Shown here piece by piece: positions 44,358 to 52,842 of a stretch of 64,000 nt of DNA. The position numbers were made by a program, and so were the translations under genes. The notes beneath the pieces are model-generated. The model had not been told where the DNA came from. It searched no databases and saw only the letters and a list, made by a program, of their open reading frames with translations. The stretch's first letter is position 1, and every line of letters begins with the position of its first letter. The stretch spans positions 32,522-96,521 of the forward strand of contig NZ_RWIM01000015.1 of NCBI RefSeq assembly GCF_009764645.1, given 5' to 3'. Origin of the DNA: Pseudomonas sp. PB106 (GTDB lineage: Bacteria > Pseudomonadota > Gammaproteobacteria > Pseudomonadales > Pseudomonadaceae).

Positions 44358-45393
44358 ATGCCTGTACGAAACCATTACGCAATATCTGCAAAAACGCTTC
44401 GAACGCGCTGATATTTTGCTGGTGGACGTTGCCGCTGAGTTCGACCTTGGTGGCGAACTGGTTTTTTGCCTGGTTCTTCAGCACGGTTTCAGTGCCCCCG
44501 ACCAATGCCTCCCAGACTGAGCGGAAGATGCTTTTGTTTTTGTTTTCCACGTCCTGTTGCCAGTTGAACACTTCGACGTCGCGCAGCAGCGGTTTGATGT
44601 AACCGTTGACTTGGGCTTTCTTGGCTTTGGCTTCGATGACGACATCACCGTGGCCAGCATTGAAGTCGAATTTGCCGTAGGCCGAGGCGAAGTCGTTCAT
44701 GCTTTTGAGTTCGATGTCTTTGGCACGCAGGCGGAATTCGAAGTCTTCGAAATTGCTCAGAGGATCGAATGTCGCCGTGGTTTCCAGCGGTGCGTGGCCG
44801 AGCAGCAGGGCTTTGCCTTCGAACCGGGCATCACGCTTGCCTTCTTTGTCGACGACGTTGGTCAGGTTGTAGATGCTCGCGTCGACGTTGGTGGCGTTCA
44901 TATTGACGGGCGGTTTGGAGTTGAAGTTGCGGAAACTGATCTTGCCGTCGCTAATCTGCACCTCGTCGAGGGTGATAGGCAGCAACTTGCCCAGCTGTTC
45001 GCGCCAGTCGGTGCCTTGACCGGTTTGGGAGTTCTGCTTGTTGGCACCGCCGTCGACGAAGTTAACTTCAGGTTTGACGAACTTCACTTGTGCGACCACC
45101 GCGTGGTCGTACCACAGCGAGTGCCAGCTGACCGCCAGATCTATGAGCGGTGCATTGACGAACGGCACCGGTACTTTGCCGTCGACCTTGACGATTTTCA
45201 GCCCATTGATCTTATAAGCCCCGCGCCACAGGGCCAGATCGACGTCAGTGATCTGGCCACGGTAGTCACCCATGTCCGCAAGCTTGCCATTCAGGTAGTC
45301 GCGCACCATGTAGGGCAGGGCGATGTGCAAGGCGATCAGCAGCACAACAACTCCCGCGAGGGTCCACAACGGCCAACTGTAGCGACGCTTCAT
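44317..45393 (-). CDS. DUF748 (AsmA-like) envelope protein
   Basis: The 358-residue protein has an N-terminal helix (PLWTLAGVVVLLIALHIAL) and a beta-rich repeat domain with ITDVDLALWRGAYKINGLKI and DEVQISDGKISFRNFNSKP, the DUF748/AsmA pattern of proteins bridging the inner and outer membranes. A lipid-transport or outer-membrane maintenance role is likely by analogy but unproven. The C-terminus overlaps the DUF2442 gene. Confidence 0.8.
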   Translation of the reverse strand: MKRRYSWPLWTLAGVVVLLIALHIALPYMVRDYLNGKLADMGDYRGQITDVDLALWRGAYKINGLKIVKVDGKVPVPFVNAPLIDLAVSWHSLWYDHAVVAQVKFVKPEVNFVDGGANKQNSQTGQGTDWREQLGKLLPITLDEVQISDGKISFRNFNSKPPVNMNATNVDASIYNLTNVVDKEGKRDARFEGKALLLGHAPLETTATFDPLSNFEDFEFRLRAKDIELKSMNDFASAYGKFDFNAGHGDVVIEAKAKKAQVNGYIKPLLRDVEVFNWQQDVENKNKSIFRSVWEALVGGTETVLKNQAKNQFATKVELSGNVHQQNISAFEAFLQILRNGFVQAFSARYERPKPDAG

Positions 45394-45521
45394 GGCGGTA
45401 ATTCCCGAACGATGTAAAGCGATTGACTGTCAGCGACCACAGACGTTCGACCCGACTGGACTGCGATGGGCAACAGGCTTACCTTGGAAGGCTGAATTCA
45501 ACGCTGCATAAGGACCCAGCC

Positions 45522-46496
45522 ATGAGCCGTATTTTTGCTGACAACGCCCATTCCATCGGTAATACGCCGCTGGTGCAGATCAACCGCATTGCGCCGCGTG
45601 GCGTGACCATCCTGGCCAAGATTGAAGGGCGCAATCCCGGTTATTCGGTCAAGTGCCGGATCGGCGCGAACATGATCTGGGACGCCGAAAGCAACGGCAA
45701 ACTCAAACCGGGCATGACCATCGTTGAGCCGACCTCGGGCAACACCGGTATCGGTCTGGCTTTCGTTGCAGCCGCACGTGGCTACAAATTGATGCTGACG
45801 ATGCCGGCGTCCATGAGCATCGAACGGCGTAAGGTGCTCAAGGCGTTGGGTGCCGAACTGGTGTTGACTGAGCCGGCGAAAGGCATGAAAGGCGCCATCG
45901 AGAAGGCTGCCGAGATCGTCGCCAGCGATGCCGACCAATACTTCATGCCGGCGCAGTTCGATAACCCGGCCAACCCGGCGATTCATGAAAAGACCACGGG
46001 CCCGGAAATCTGGAACGATACCGATGGTGCGGTCGATGTACTGGTAGCGGGCGTCGGCACGGGCGGAACCATCACCGGCGTTTCGCGGTATATCAAGAAT
46101 ACTCAAGGCAAACCGATTCTGTCGGTGGCGGTCGAACCGGTGTCCTCACCCGTCATCACCCAGGCTTTGGCCGGCGAAGAGATCAAGCCAAGCCCGCACA
46201 AGATCCAGGGGATCGGCGCCGGTTTCGTCCCAAAAAACCTCGATCTGTCGATGGTTGACCGGGTCGAGCAGGTCACCGACGAAGAATCCAAGGCCATGGC
46301 CCTGCGCCTGATGCAGGAAGAAGGGATTCTCTGCGGTATCTCCTGCGGTGCTGCAATGGCTGTTGCGGTGCGCTTGGCGGAAACTCCGGAGATGCAGGGC
46401 AAGACCATTGTGGTGATTCTGCCGGACTCGGGTGAGCGTTATCTGTCGAGCATGCTGTTCAGTGACCTGTTCACCGAACAGGAGAATCAGCAGTAA
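45522..46496 (+). CDS. cysK: Cysteine synthase A (O-acetylserine sulfhydrylase)
   Basis: The 324-residue PLP enzyme makes cysteine from O-acetylserine and sulfide. The PLP lysine is in GYSVKCRIG near residue 43; the [11 protein letters not shown] substrate loop is near 70 and [12 protein letters not shown] near 175. The ATG at 45522 is 34 codons into the open frame, preceded by AAGGACCCAGCC; it begins the conserved fold. Monocistronic, divergent from the DUF748 gene. Confidence 0.93.
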   Translation: MSRIFADNAHSIGNTPLVQINRIAPRGVTILAKIEGRNPGYSVKCRIGANMIWDAESNGKLKPGMTIVEPTSGNTGIGLAFVAAARGYKLMLTMPASMSIERRKVLKALGAELVLTEPAKGMKGAIEKAAEIVASDADQYFMPAQFDNPANPAIHEKTTGPEIWNDTDGAVDVLVAGVGTGGTITGVSRYIKNTQGKPILSVAVEPVSSPVITQALAGEEIKPSPHKIQGIGAGFVPKNLDLSMVDRVEQVTDEESKAMALRLMQEEGILCGISCGAAMAVAVRLAETPEMQGKTIVVILPDSGERYLSSMLFSDLFTEQENQQ

Positions 46497-46681
46497 ATCC
46501 ATTTGATTCAGGTCAGCCAAGGTTCAGGATCGTTATGTTAATAAATGCTTTGTTGCGCAATTCTTAACACTGAATCTTGGGTTGAGCGGGTTTTTCCCGA
46601 GGCCGGTAGTGTTTATCATGGCCGGCTGCCATGTCGGGTAAATGGCATTGCGCAGCGTTGTCTTTATTCAAGGAGTTGTTG

Positions 46682-47620
46682 ATGACCGTTTCGTTTGCCG
46701 CCAAGGCGTTTGTGCTGTTGCTGTTTCTGGGCAGCACGCTCTATGTGCATTTGCGCGGCAAGGCGCGATTGCCGGTACTGCGTCAGTTCGTCAACCACTC
46801 GGCGTTGTTCGCCCCGTATAACGCCTTGATGTACCTGTTCTCCAGCGTGCCGTCCAAGCCATACCTGGATCGCAGCAAGTTCCCGGAGCTGGATGTGCTG
46901 CGCGATAACTGGGAAACCATTCGCGACGAAGCCATGCACTTGTTCGATGAGGGCTATATTCGCGCCGCTGAAAAGAATAACGATGCCGGGTTTGGTTCGT
47001 TCTTTAAAAAGGGCTGGAAGCGTTTTTACCTCAAGTGGTACGACAAACCGCTGCCGTCGGCTGAAACCCTGTGCCCGAAAACCGTGGCGCTGGTCAGTGC
47101 CATCCCCAATGTCAAAGGCGCGATGTTTGCCCTGCTGCCGGGTGGCAGTCACCTCAACCCGCACCGTGACCCGTTCGCCGGCTCCCTGCGTTATCACCTT
47201 GGCTTATCGACGCCGAACTCCGACGACTGCCGGATTTTCGTCGACGGCCAGGTTTACGCCTGGCGTGATGGCGAGGACGTGATGTTCGACGAGACCTATG
47301 TGCACTGGGTCAAGAACGAAACCGAAAAGACTCGGGTGATCCTGTTCTGCGACGTCGAGCGTCCACTGCGAAACCGTCTGATGACGCGCATCAACCGCTC
47401 TATCAGTGCTTTCCTCGGCCGTGCAACCGCACCGCAGAACCTTGATGACGAACGCGTCGGTGGGATCAATCAGGCCTACGCCTGGAGCAAGAATTTCAGC
47501 GACAAGTTCAGCGGCGTGGTCAAACAGTGGAAACGCCGTCATCCGAAAGCCTACCGCGTGTTGCGGCCGGTGCTGGCGGTGGTGGTGTTGACGTTGTTGG
47601 GGTATTGGCTGTTTGGTTGA
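46682..47620 (+). CDS. lpxO: Lipid A 2-hydroxylase LpxO-type dioxygenase
   Basis: The 312-residue Fe(II)/2-oxoglutarate enzyme hydroxylates a secondary acyl chain of lipid A at the inner membrane. It has an N-terminal helix (FVLLLFLGSTLYVHL), the GGSHLNPHRDP metal motif (His161, Asp163), a distal His near 207 (VHWVKNETEKTR) with the 2-oxoglutarate Arg, and a C-terminal helix. Start ATG 46682 has AAGGAG upstream. Together with EptA it marks lipid A modification in this organism. The exact paralogue (LpxO1 or LpxO2) cannot be decided. Confidence 0.85.
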   Translation: MTVSFAAKAFVLLLFLGSTLYVHLRGKARLPVLRQFVNHSALFAPYNALMYLFSSVPSKPYLDRSKFPELDVLRDNWETIRDEAMHLFDEGYIRAAEKNNDAGFGSFFKKGWKRFYLKWYDKPLPSAETLCPKTVALVSAIPNVKGAMFALLPGGSHLNPHRDPFAGSLRYHLGLSTPNSDDCRIFVDGQVYAWRDGEDVMFDETYVHWVKNETEKTRVILFCDVERPLRNRLMTRINRSISAFLGRATAPQNLDDERVGGINQAYAWSKNFSDKFSGVVKQWKRRHPKAYRVLRPVLAVVVLTLLGYWLFG

Positions 47621-47638
47621 GGCTGGATCAGGTCATAA

Positions 47639-47665
47639 AAAACCGCTCTTTGTGAGCGGTTTTTT
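47639..47665. terminator. Rho-independent terminator after lpxO
   Basis: AACCGCTC / GAGCGGTT stem (47641-47648 / 47654-47661) with TTTGT loop and a T6 tract. The A-rich left flank makes it bidirectional, so it also ends the convergent small-protein gene. Confidence 0.9.
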
Positions 47666-47843
47666 ATGAAGGAAAGGTGAACGAGGCACCAGCGAGAATA
47701 CCACCCGGCTCCTCCACGGCTGGATTTACCAACGCTTCTTTAATTCGGAGCAACTCTTGCTCAGATAACTTTCCGAAAGAGCGTTTTCTATCGGCCTTTA
47801 CCGATCTGGCGCCTGGCGCCTCTTTTTCAACGACAGCCTTCAT
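47664..47843 (-). CDS. Small protein paired with the GNAT-like gene
   Basis: A 59-residue, charged protein (KAVVEKEAPGARSVKADRKR, then SFGKLSEQELLRIKEALVN). The start is ATG 47843 because GGAGG lies 5 bases before it (the longer frame would put this site inside the gene). It follows the GNAT-like gene with a gap of 48 bases on the same strand. Not recognised; small size, charge and pairing suggest a partner or antidote protein, but no known antitoxin fold is visible. Confidence 0.6.
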   Translation of the reverse strand: MKAVVEKEAPGARSVKADRKRSFGKLSEQELLRIKEALVNPAVEEPGGILAGASFTFPS

Positions 47844-47891
47844 AGTGCCTCCGGCGTTGTTCATTAAATGAGCAGTTGCCCGATACTAGAC

Positions 47892-48425
47892 TCAGTCAAT
47901 TAGCTTCACAAGCCTATCCTCTGAATCGAATTCGAAGCCCAGTTGTCGGTAAAGAGAGATCACTCCTGGGAGAGGTTCCTGAATTTCTATCTGCGTACTG
48001 CCGATGATTCGTGCGAAGTGAGTAACAGCGGTCAAAGCAAATGTCGCTACTCGGCTTTTGAGAGGGTGATCGTTCTCGGGCTTTCCTTCCAGGCGCACGA
48101 TTTTTACTCTTAACCGACTCTGATTCGGGTTAGCAAAGCAAAGCCCGCATAACTCCTGATCAAACCAGATTGCCAAATCGAAGCTAAGTGGTTCTTTCAC
48201 TTTCCATCTGACGACGTCTTGCCAGGAAAAATGAGGATCAACCCATTCTTCATAGGCTCTCTGCGCTTGAGCATCAATTGCTTCGAAACGAACTCTGGAA
48301 TGATCGACGTCCACTACTCCTTGCTTCTGTAGTTCTTCATGCAGTTTCGAGAAGGTGATGCCAGCCTGCTTCCTGGCCTCTGACCGATACAACTGATACC
48401 GCAAATACGTCCGTTCCCTTGGCAT
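47892..48425 (-). CDS. GNAT-like acetyltransferase-fold protein, low G+C
   Basis: The 177-residue protein ends with a GNAT motif B (GVISLYRQLGFEF) and has LAIWFDQELCGLCFANPNQ, resembling beta strands 2-3 of GNAT enzymes. The acetyl-CoA pyrophosphate loop (R/Q-x-x-G-x-G/A) is not recognisable; HPLKSRVATFALTAV stands in its place. Base use is visibly lower in G+C (27 of 60 bases at 47881-47940) than the neighbours, which points to transfer. Together with the 59-residue protein it forms an island between lpxO and the DMT transporter. Confidence 0.65.
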   Translation of the reverse strand: MPRERTYLRYQLYRSEARKQAGITFSKLHEELQKQGVVDVDHSRVRFEAIDAQAQRAYEEWVDPHFSWQDVVRWKVKEPLSFDLAIWFDQELCGLCFANPNQSRLRVKIVRLEGKPENDHPLKSRVATFALTAVTHFARIIGSTQIEIQEPLPGVISLYRQLGFEFDSEDRLVKLID

Positions 48426-48529
48426 GTGATTTCGAGCATTCCATGTCTCCCCATCGATAGGTGTCGCCGTTGCTCAACAGCCTATTCAGCTCGCATCCAT
48501 CTGTCGCTAGCGGCCCTTTGCCCAACTCA

Positions 48530-48585
48530 TTGCAATCCATGTCCCACGCTGGTTATAGTCGGCGCTCGTGAGTCGCACGACTCAC
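48530..48585 (+). promoter_or_regulatory. Promoter-like element and 5' dyad before the leader peptide
   Basis: TTGCAA (48530-48535), 18 bases, TATAGT (48554-48559) resembles a sigma-70 promoter, followed at 48568-48585 by the dyad GTGAGTCG-CA-CGACTCAC. The dyad would be at or just after the transcription start, so it may be a 5' stem-loop or an operator. Confidence 0.45.
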
Positions 48586-48614
48586 CTTCAACCCTTCAAA
48601 AAAGATCTGCCCAA

Positions 48615-48779
48615 ATGCCTGCATCCCTCATCAACGCGGTAGTCGATTCAGCGGTCAACGCTGTCGTGGTGCCGTGCGGGAATCAGCAGCCCAAGCGGAT
48701 CAGTCATTACCCCCCACCTGTCAGTAGCACGCCGGTGTGCGCAGTCGTATCACCGCCGGGCGTTGGCGTTTCGGGCTGA
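48615..48779 (+). CDS. Upstream ORF, Val/Pro-rich candidate leader peptide
   Basis: A 54-codon ORF 95 bases upstream of the DMT transporter. It is rich in Val (13) and Pro (10), and has a Pro-Pro-Pro stretch at residues 33-35 (SHYPPPVSS) and Pro-Pro at 47-48. Pro-Pro-Pro stalls ribosomes unless EF-P helps, so it is a candidate leader peptide for the transporter gene. No strong ribosome binding site is seen (AAAAAAGATC upstream), and it could be a small protein or no gene at all. Confidence 0.4.
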   Translation: MPASLINAVVDSAVNAVVVPCGNQQPKRISHYPPPVSSTPVCAVVSPPGVGVSG

Positions 48780-48828
48780 TCGGCATTCTTTGCTGACCCC
48801 TGCGCCCGCCAGAAAAACCTACTGAATT

Positions 48829-48853
48829 TCAGCTTCGGCTGAGTTGGCTTTTT
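48829..48853 (+). promoter_or_regulatory. UUCG tetraloop hairpin with T5 tract
   Basis: TCAGC-TTCG-GCTGA (48829-48842), then TTTTT at 48849-48853, between the upstream ORF and the transporter ATG. It resembles a weak attenuator. An overlapping CTGAA/TTCAG segment (48822-48832) could compete for pairing. Confidence 0.4.
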
Positions 48854-48874
48854 GCCTGACTACAGGTGGTATCC

Positions 48875-49738
48875 ATGTTTGTCCTGTCGAAAAAATCCGT
48901 GCTCGCGGCGACGTCCACGAGCCTGTTCGTTCTGCTGTGGAGCAGCGGCGCGATCTTCTCCAAATGGGGCTTGGCCCACGCCTCGCCCTTCGCCTTTCTG
49001 CTGATGCGCTTCGTGATCGCCCTGTGCGGGCTGCTGCTATTGGCGCCGTTGCTTAAATTGAAGCTGCCCAAGGGCGGCAAGCCGATGCTCTACGCGATTG
49101 CCACGGGCGTGGTGTTGCTGGGGGCTTATCAGATTTTCTATCTGTTGGCGCTGAACACCAAGGTCACCCCGGGCGTGATGGCGACCATCATGGGCGTGCA
49201 GCCGATTCTCACCGTGGTCTTGATGGAGCGGCAGCGCTCGGCGAGTCGCCTGTTCGGTCTGGCGCTGGGGTTGGCCGGGCTGATCATGGTGGTTTATCAG
49301 GGCATCGGCTTGGCCGGGATGTCCTGGGCGGGAATGCTCTTCGGTCTGCTGGCGTTGGCGAGCATGACCCTGGGCTCGATCATGCAGAAGCGCATCACCG
49401 ACAATCCCCTCGGCACGCTGCCGGTGCAATACCTTGCCGGGCTGTTGTTGTGCGGGATATTTGTGCCGTTCCAGCCATTTCATTTCGAACACAGCGCAGG
49501 TTTTATCGTGCCGGTGTTGTGGATGGGACTGGTGGTTTCGGTGCTGGCGACGCTGTTGCTGTATCGGCTAATCGCGCGGGGCAATCTGGTGAATGTCACC
49601 AGTCTGTTCTATTTGGTGCCGGCGGTGACGGCGGTGATGGACTACCTGATATTCGGCAATCGTCTGGCGGCGTTGAGTGTGCTGGGGATGGTGTTGATCG
49701 TCATCGGCCTGGCATTCGTGTTCCGTAAATCCCAATAA
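48875..49738 (+). CDS. DMT-superfamily EamA transporter
   Basis: The 287-residue protein has ten predicted helices in two EamA halves (FVLLWSSGAIFSKWGLAHAS; GLLALASMTLGSIMQKRI). Members export amino acids, metabolites or toxic compounds; the substrate is not shown. ATG 48875 has AGGTGG 5 bases upstream. The leader region before it (see 48530-48853) suggests regulated expression. Confidence 0.83.
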   Translation: MFVLSKKSVLAATSTSLFVLLWSSGAIFSKWGLAHASPFAFLLMRFVIALCGLLLLAPLLKLKLPKGGKPMLYAIATGVVLLGAYQIFYLLALNTKVTPGVMATIMGVQPILTVVLMERQRSASRLFGLALGLAGLIMVVYQGIGLAGMSWAGMLFGLLALASMTLGSIMQKRITDNPLGTLPVQYLAGLLLCGIFVPFQPFHFEHSAGFIVPVLWMGLVVSVLATLLLYRLIARGNLVNVTSLFYLVPAVTAVMDYLIFGNRLAALSVLGMVLIVIGLAFVFRKSQ

Positions 49739-49747
49739 CGCTAATCC

Positions 49748-49832
49748 CTGTAGGAGCTGCCGCAGGCTGCGATCTTTTGATCTTGTCTTTATAAACAACC
49801 TCAAAAGATCGCAGCCTGCGGCAGCGCTTACC
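49748..49832. repeat. REP-type inverted pair
   Basis: CTGTAGGAGCTGCCGCAGGCTGCGATCTTTTGATC and a facing GATCGCAGCCTGCGGCAGCGCTTACC. The outer right arm is degenerate; the TAA stop of the downstream minus-strand DMT gene (49828-49830) lies in this arm. Confidence 0.88.
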
Positions 49833-50736
49833 GGGTATTCACTTCAACGGGTTTTAGCGCAGCAGGTTTCAACACCAGCCACAACGCCGCCGCAATCAGC
49901 ACTCCGCCATACACATGCGCCATCGACAATGGCTCATCCAGCAGCAACGCCCCCCACAATACGCCGAACGGCGGAATCATGAAGGTCACGGTCATCGACT
50001 TCACCGGACCGATCGAGCTGAGCAGGCGGAAATAAATGATGTACGCAAATGCCGTGCACCCCAGGCCCAGACCGAGCAGCGACAACCAGACATTCCAGCC
50101 GCCCCAACTGACCGGTGGCGCGGTGATGACGCTGTAGCCGAACAACGGCAACAGGAACAACGTCGCGCCGAGCATGCTGCCCAGTGCCGACAGGCGTGGG
50201 TCGAGGCCGCCGGCCTGATCCAGCCAGCGCCGCGCGAGGAACCCGGCAAAGCCGTAGCAAGTGGTCGCCAGCAGGCAGGCGAGGGCGCCCATCAGCAATT
50301 GCAGATCGAATGCCACGGGACCGGCGCGGGTCAGCACGCCGACGCCGAACAGACCGAGAAACACCCCACTGAACTTGGCGGCCGTGAGCTTCTCACTGAA
50401 GAACAATGCGCCGATCAGCACGCCCATCAACGGTGTGGTGGCGTTGAAAATCGCCGAGTAGCCGGCCGGCAGCACTTGCGCGGCGACTGAGTAGAGCGTT
50501 GCCGGCAGCCCGGAATTGATCACGCCCAGCAGCATCACGGTTTTCAGCTTGCCTTTGAAATCCCAACTGATGCGCATCAGCCCCAGAATGACCAGCAACC
50601 CGGCGGCGGCGATCGACACGCGAAAGAATGCCGTCGGGACCGAGCCGATCACCGGCGCAATCACGCGCATGAACAGAAAACTCGCGCCCCAGATGGCTGC
50701 CAGCGACAACATACGGAAAATATCGACAGGGCTCAC
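49828..50736 (-). CDS. DMT-superfamily EamA transporter
   Basis: The 302-residue protein has ten helices and two EamA repeats (LSLAAIWGASFLFMRVIAPV; FGVLWGALLLDEPLSMAHVYGG). It is distinct in sequence from the transporter on the other strand. Start is GTG 50736 (Pro-Val-Asp-Ile-Phe following); ATG near residue 9 is an alternative. Function: export of a small metabolite, unspecified. Confidence 0.83.
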   Translation of the reverse strand: MSPVDIFRMLSLAAIWGASFLFMRVIAPVIGSVPTAFFRVSIAAAGLLVILGLMRISWDFKGKLKTVMLLGVINSGLPATLYSVAAQVLPAGYSAIFNATTPLMGVLIGALFFSEKLTAAKFSGVFLGLFGVGVLTRAGPVAFDLQLLMGALACLLATTCYGFAGFLARRWLDQAGGLDPRLSALGSMLGATLFLLPLFGYSVITAPPVSWGGWNVWLSLLGLGLGCTAFAYIIYFRLLSSIGPVKSMTVTFMIPPFGVLWGALLLDEPLSMAHVYGGVLIAAALWLVLKPAALKPVEVNTR

Positions 50737-50818
50737 GGCGGGGCTCCTTCCTTGATCGGGACGAGAGTGTTGCCGAGCGCCCTGTCGAAGGCAACCGCTA
50801 ATCGGGCATTGAACTGGC

Positions 50819-52444
50819 TCAGATCACAAAACGTGTGACCAGCCCGTTGAGATCGACGGCCAGACGCGACAGTTCCTGGCTCGCGGCCGAGGTCTGGGTG
50901 GCGCCGGCAGCGGTTTGCGTCGACAGATCGCGGATGGTCACCAGATTCTCATCAACCTCGCGGGCCACCAGTGCCTGTTGCTCGGCTGCGCTGGCGATCA
51001 CCAGGTTGCGCTGGTTGATCTGCGAAATCGAGGCAGTGATTTTCTCCAATGCCTGCCCGGCGCTATTGGCTCGACGCAAGGTATGTTCAGCCTGCTCGGC
51101 ACTGCTTTGCAGGGCGCCGACGGTGGCACTGGTGCCGTGCTGGATACTGCTGATCATCAGCTCGATTTCTTCGGTGGAGTTCTGCGTGCGTTGCGCCAGC
51201 GAGCGAACTTCATCGGCGACCACGGCAAATCCACGCCCAGCCTCGCCGGCCCGCGCCGCTTCGATGGCCGCGTTGAGCGCCAGCAGATTGGTCTGCCCGG
51301 CGATCCCACGAATCACTTCCAGTACCTTGCTGATGTCCTGCGCCTGGGTGGCCAAGCCCTCGGCTTGCTCCGACGCGCCCAGTACCGCGCTGACCAACTC
51401 CTGAATCGAACTGATGGTTTCGCTGACCTGCACATGGCCGTGCTTGCTGTCTTCGTTGGAGGCTTCGGAAGCCTCGGCGCTGGACACCGCATTGGCCGCC
51501 ACTTCATCCACGGCCGTGCTCATTTCGGTGACGGCGGTAGCTGCCTGTTCGATCTGGTCGTTCTGTTGTTGCAGACCACGGGTGCTCTGCTCCATCACCG
51601 AACTCATTTCCTCGGCAGCGGAGGCCAGTTGCTGCGCCGATTCACTGATGCCACGAATGGTCGAACGCAGATTGCCTTGCATCTCGGCCAAGGCGTCGAG
51701 CAACTGCGCGGCTTCATCCTTGCCACTGCTGGCGATCTGTCCACTGAGGTCGCCAGAGGCAATGCGGCGCGCCACGTTCAGTGCCTGATTGATCGGCGTG
51801 GTGATGCTGCGGGTCAATTGCCAGGCCAGCAGCAGGGTGGCGATCAGCGCGATGACGATGATCGTGGCGACAATCCACAGCGCCTGCTGATACATAGCGG
51901 CGGCTGCGTCGGCGGCGGCATCTGCACCTTGCTGGTTGAACGCGATCATCTGCTCCAGGGCCTTGTCGAGTACCCCACCTTGCGGCGCCAGCTCATTGTT
52001 CAGACGCGTGTAGGCCTGTTCAGTCTGCCCGGCGTCGATCTGGACGATGATCTGCTCGAGGATGCTCATGTACTTGGCGGTGCTGGCATTCAAGCTGTCG
52101 AGCATCGCCCCTTCTTCATCACTGGTGAGCAGGGTTTTGTGGTCGCCGAGGCGCTTGAGCAATTCCTCGCGTTGCGCCTTGATGATGCCTTTGCTTCGGT
52201 CGCGCACGGCAGGCTGGGTGCTGGTAATCAGCCGCAGCGATTCGAGGCGGATGTTCGCGATGTTGGCGGCAGCGTCGTGAATGCTCTCGATGCTCGGCAT
52301 CCATGACTCTTCAATCACCACCGCACTTTCGCGCAGGGTTTTCATCTGGCCCAGCCCGAACAGGCCGACCAACACCAGCAGACCGGCCAATACGGCGAAA
52401 CTCAAACTGGCGCGCAAACCGATGCGCAGATTCCGGATAGACAT
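50819..52444 (-). CDS. Methyl-accepting chemotaxis protein with 4HB ligand-binding domain
   Basis: The 541-residue chemoreceptor has helix TM1 (about 10-30), a four-helix-bundle periplasmic sensor (35-185; [20 protein letters not shown]), TM2 (about 190-212), a HAMP domain (213-265) and the signalling domain with the conserved hairpin [19 protein letters not shown]. There is no C-terminal NWETF-type CheR tether. The ligand is unknown. Confidence 0.93.
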   Translation of the reverse strand: MSIRNLRIGLRASLSFAVLAGLLVLVGLFGLGQMKTLRESAVVIEESWMPSIESIHDAAANIANIRLESLRLITSTQPAVRDRSKGIIKAQREELLKRLGDHKTLLTSDEEGAMLDSLNASTAKYMSILEQIIVQIDAGQTEQAYTRLNNELAPQGGVLDKALEQMIAFNQQGADAAADAAAAMYQQALWIVATIIVIALIATLLLAWQLTRSITTPINQALNVARRIASGDLSGQIASSGKDEAAQLLDALAEMQGNLRSTIRGISESAQQLASAAEEMSSVMEQSTRGLQQQNDQIEQAATAVTEMSTAVDEVAANAVSSAEASEASNEDSKHGHVQVSETISSIQELVSAVLGASEQAEGLATQAQDISKVLEVIRGIAGQTNLLALNAAIEAARAGEAGRGFAVVADEVRSLAQRTQNSTEEIELMISSIQHGTSATVGALQSSAEQAEHTLRRANSAGQALEKITASISQINQRNLVIASAAEQQALVAREVDENLVTIRDLSTQTAAGATQTSAASQELSRLAVDLNGLVTRFVI

Positions 52445-52842
52445 CTATGTGCTCCTTGATCTTTTGAGGGGAGAGGTCGCCCTCGTGGACCGAGGATCTT
52501 GTTGTGAGGCGGGTAATGGCGGGGTGTATATCAAAGTGCCACTATTTTGGTAAGACCAATCTGGATGCTTTGCTGATGCCGCGCTTGGCCGCAGAGAAAC
52601 CGCGGGCTAGACGCATCTGCTCGCTAATGGATCCGAAGCCCAGAGAATCCGCGGGCTGGCGCAGGACTGCGAAAGGGACTGAGCAGGCGATAAATTGACC
52701 GAACGGTCGATTAAAAAAACTTCGTAAAAACTGTATCGGCGTACAACCTTGCGTGGATTTGGCCGAAATTGCACTTCACCTGCGCGGCGTTCCGTGGCTA
52801 AGCTCAGGCACAGATTCCTACCGCCACGCAGAGATCTCATTT
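52445..52842. other. Intergenic region between MCP and aceK
   Basis: 398 bases without a supported gene. A short G+C-rich ORF-like stretch (52504-52698) has no ribosome binding site. The dyad at 52697-52708 is listed separately. Confidence 0.6.
52697..52708. promoter_or_regulatory. TetR-type operator-like dyad
   Basis: GACCG-AA-CGGTC, inside TTGACCGAACGGTCGATT. The GACCGNNCGGTC core is typical of TetR-family operators. It lies about 135 bases before the aceK start, and no TetR gene is nearby. The transcript it would control is not clear. Confidence 0.4.

Noticed and set aside
48337..48540. 67-codon minus-strand ORF overlapping the start of the GNAT-like gene
   Set aside because: Could be an upstream ORF of the island, but it has no ribosome binding site, ends inside the GNAT-like gene in another frame, and shows no recognised sequence.
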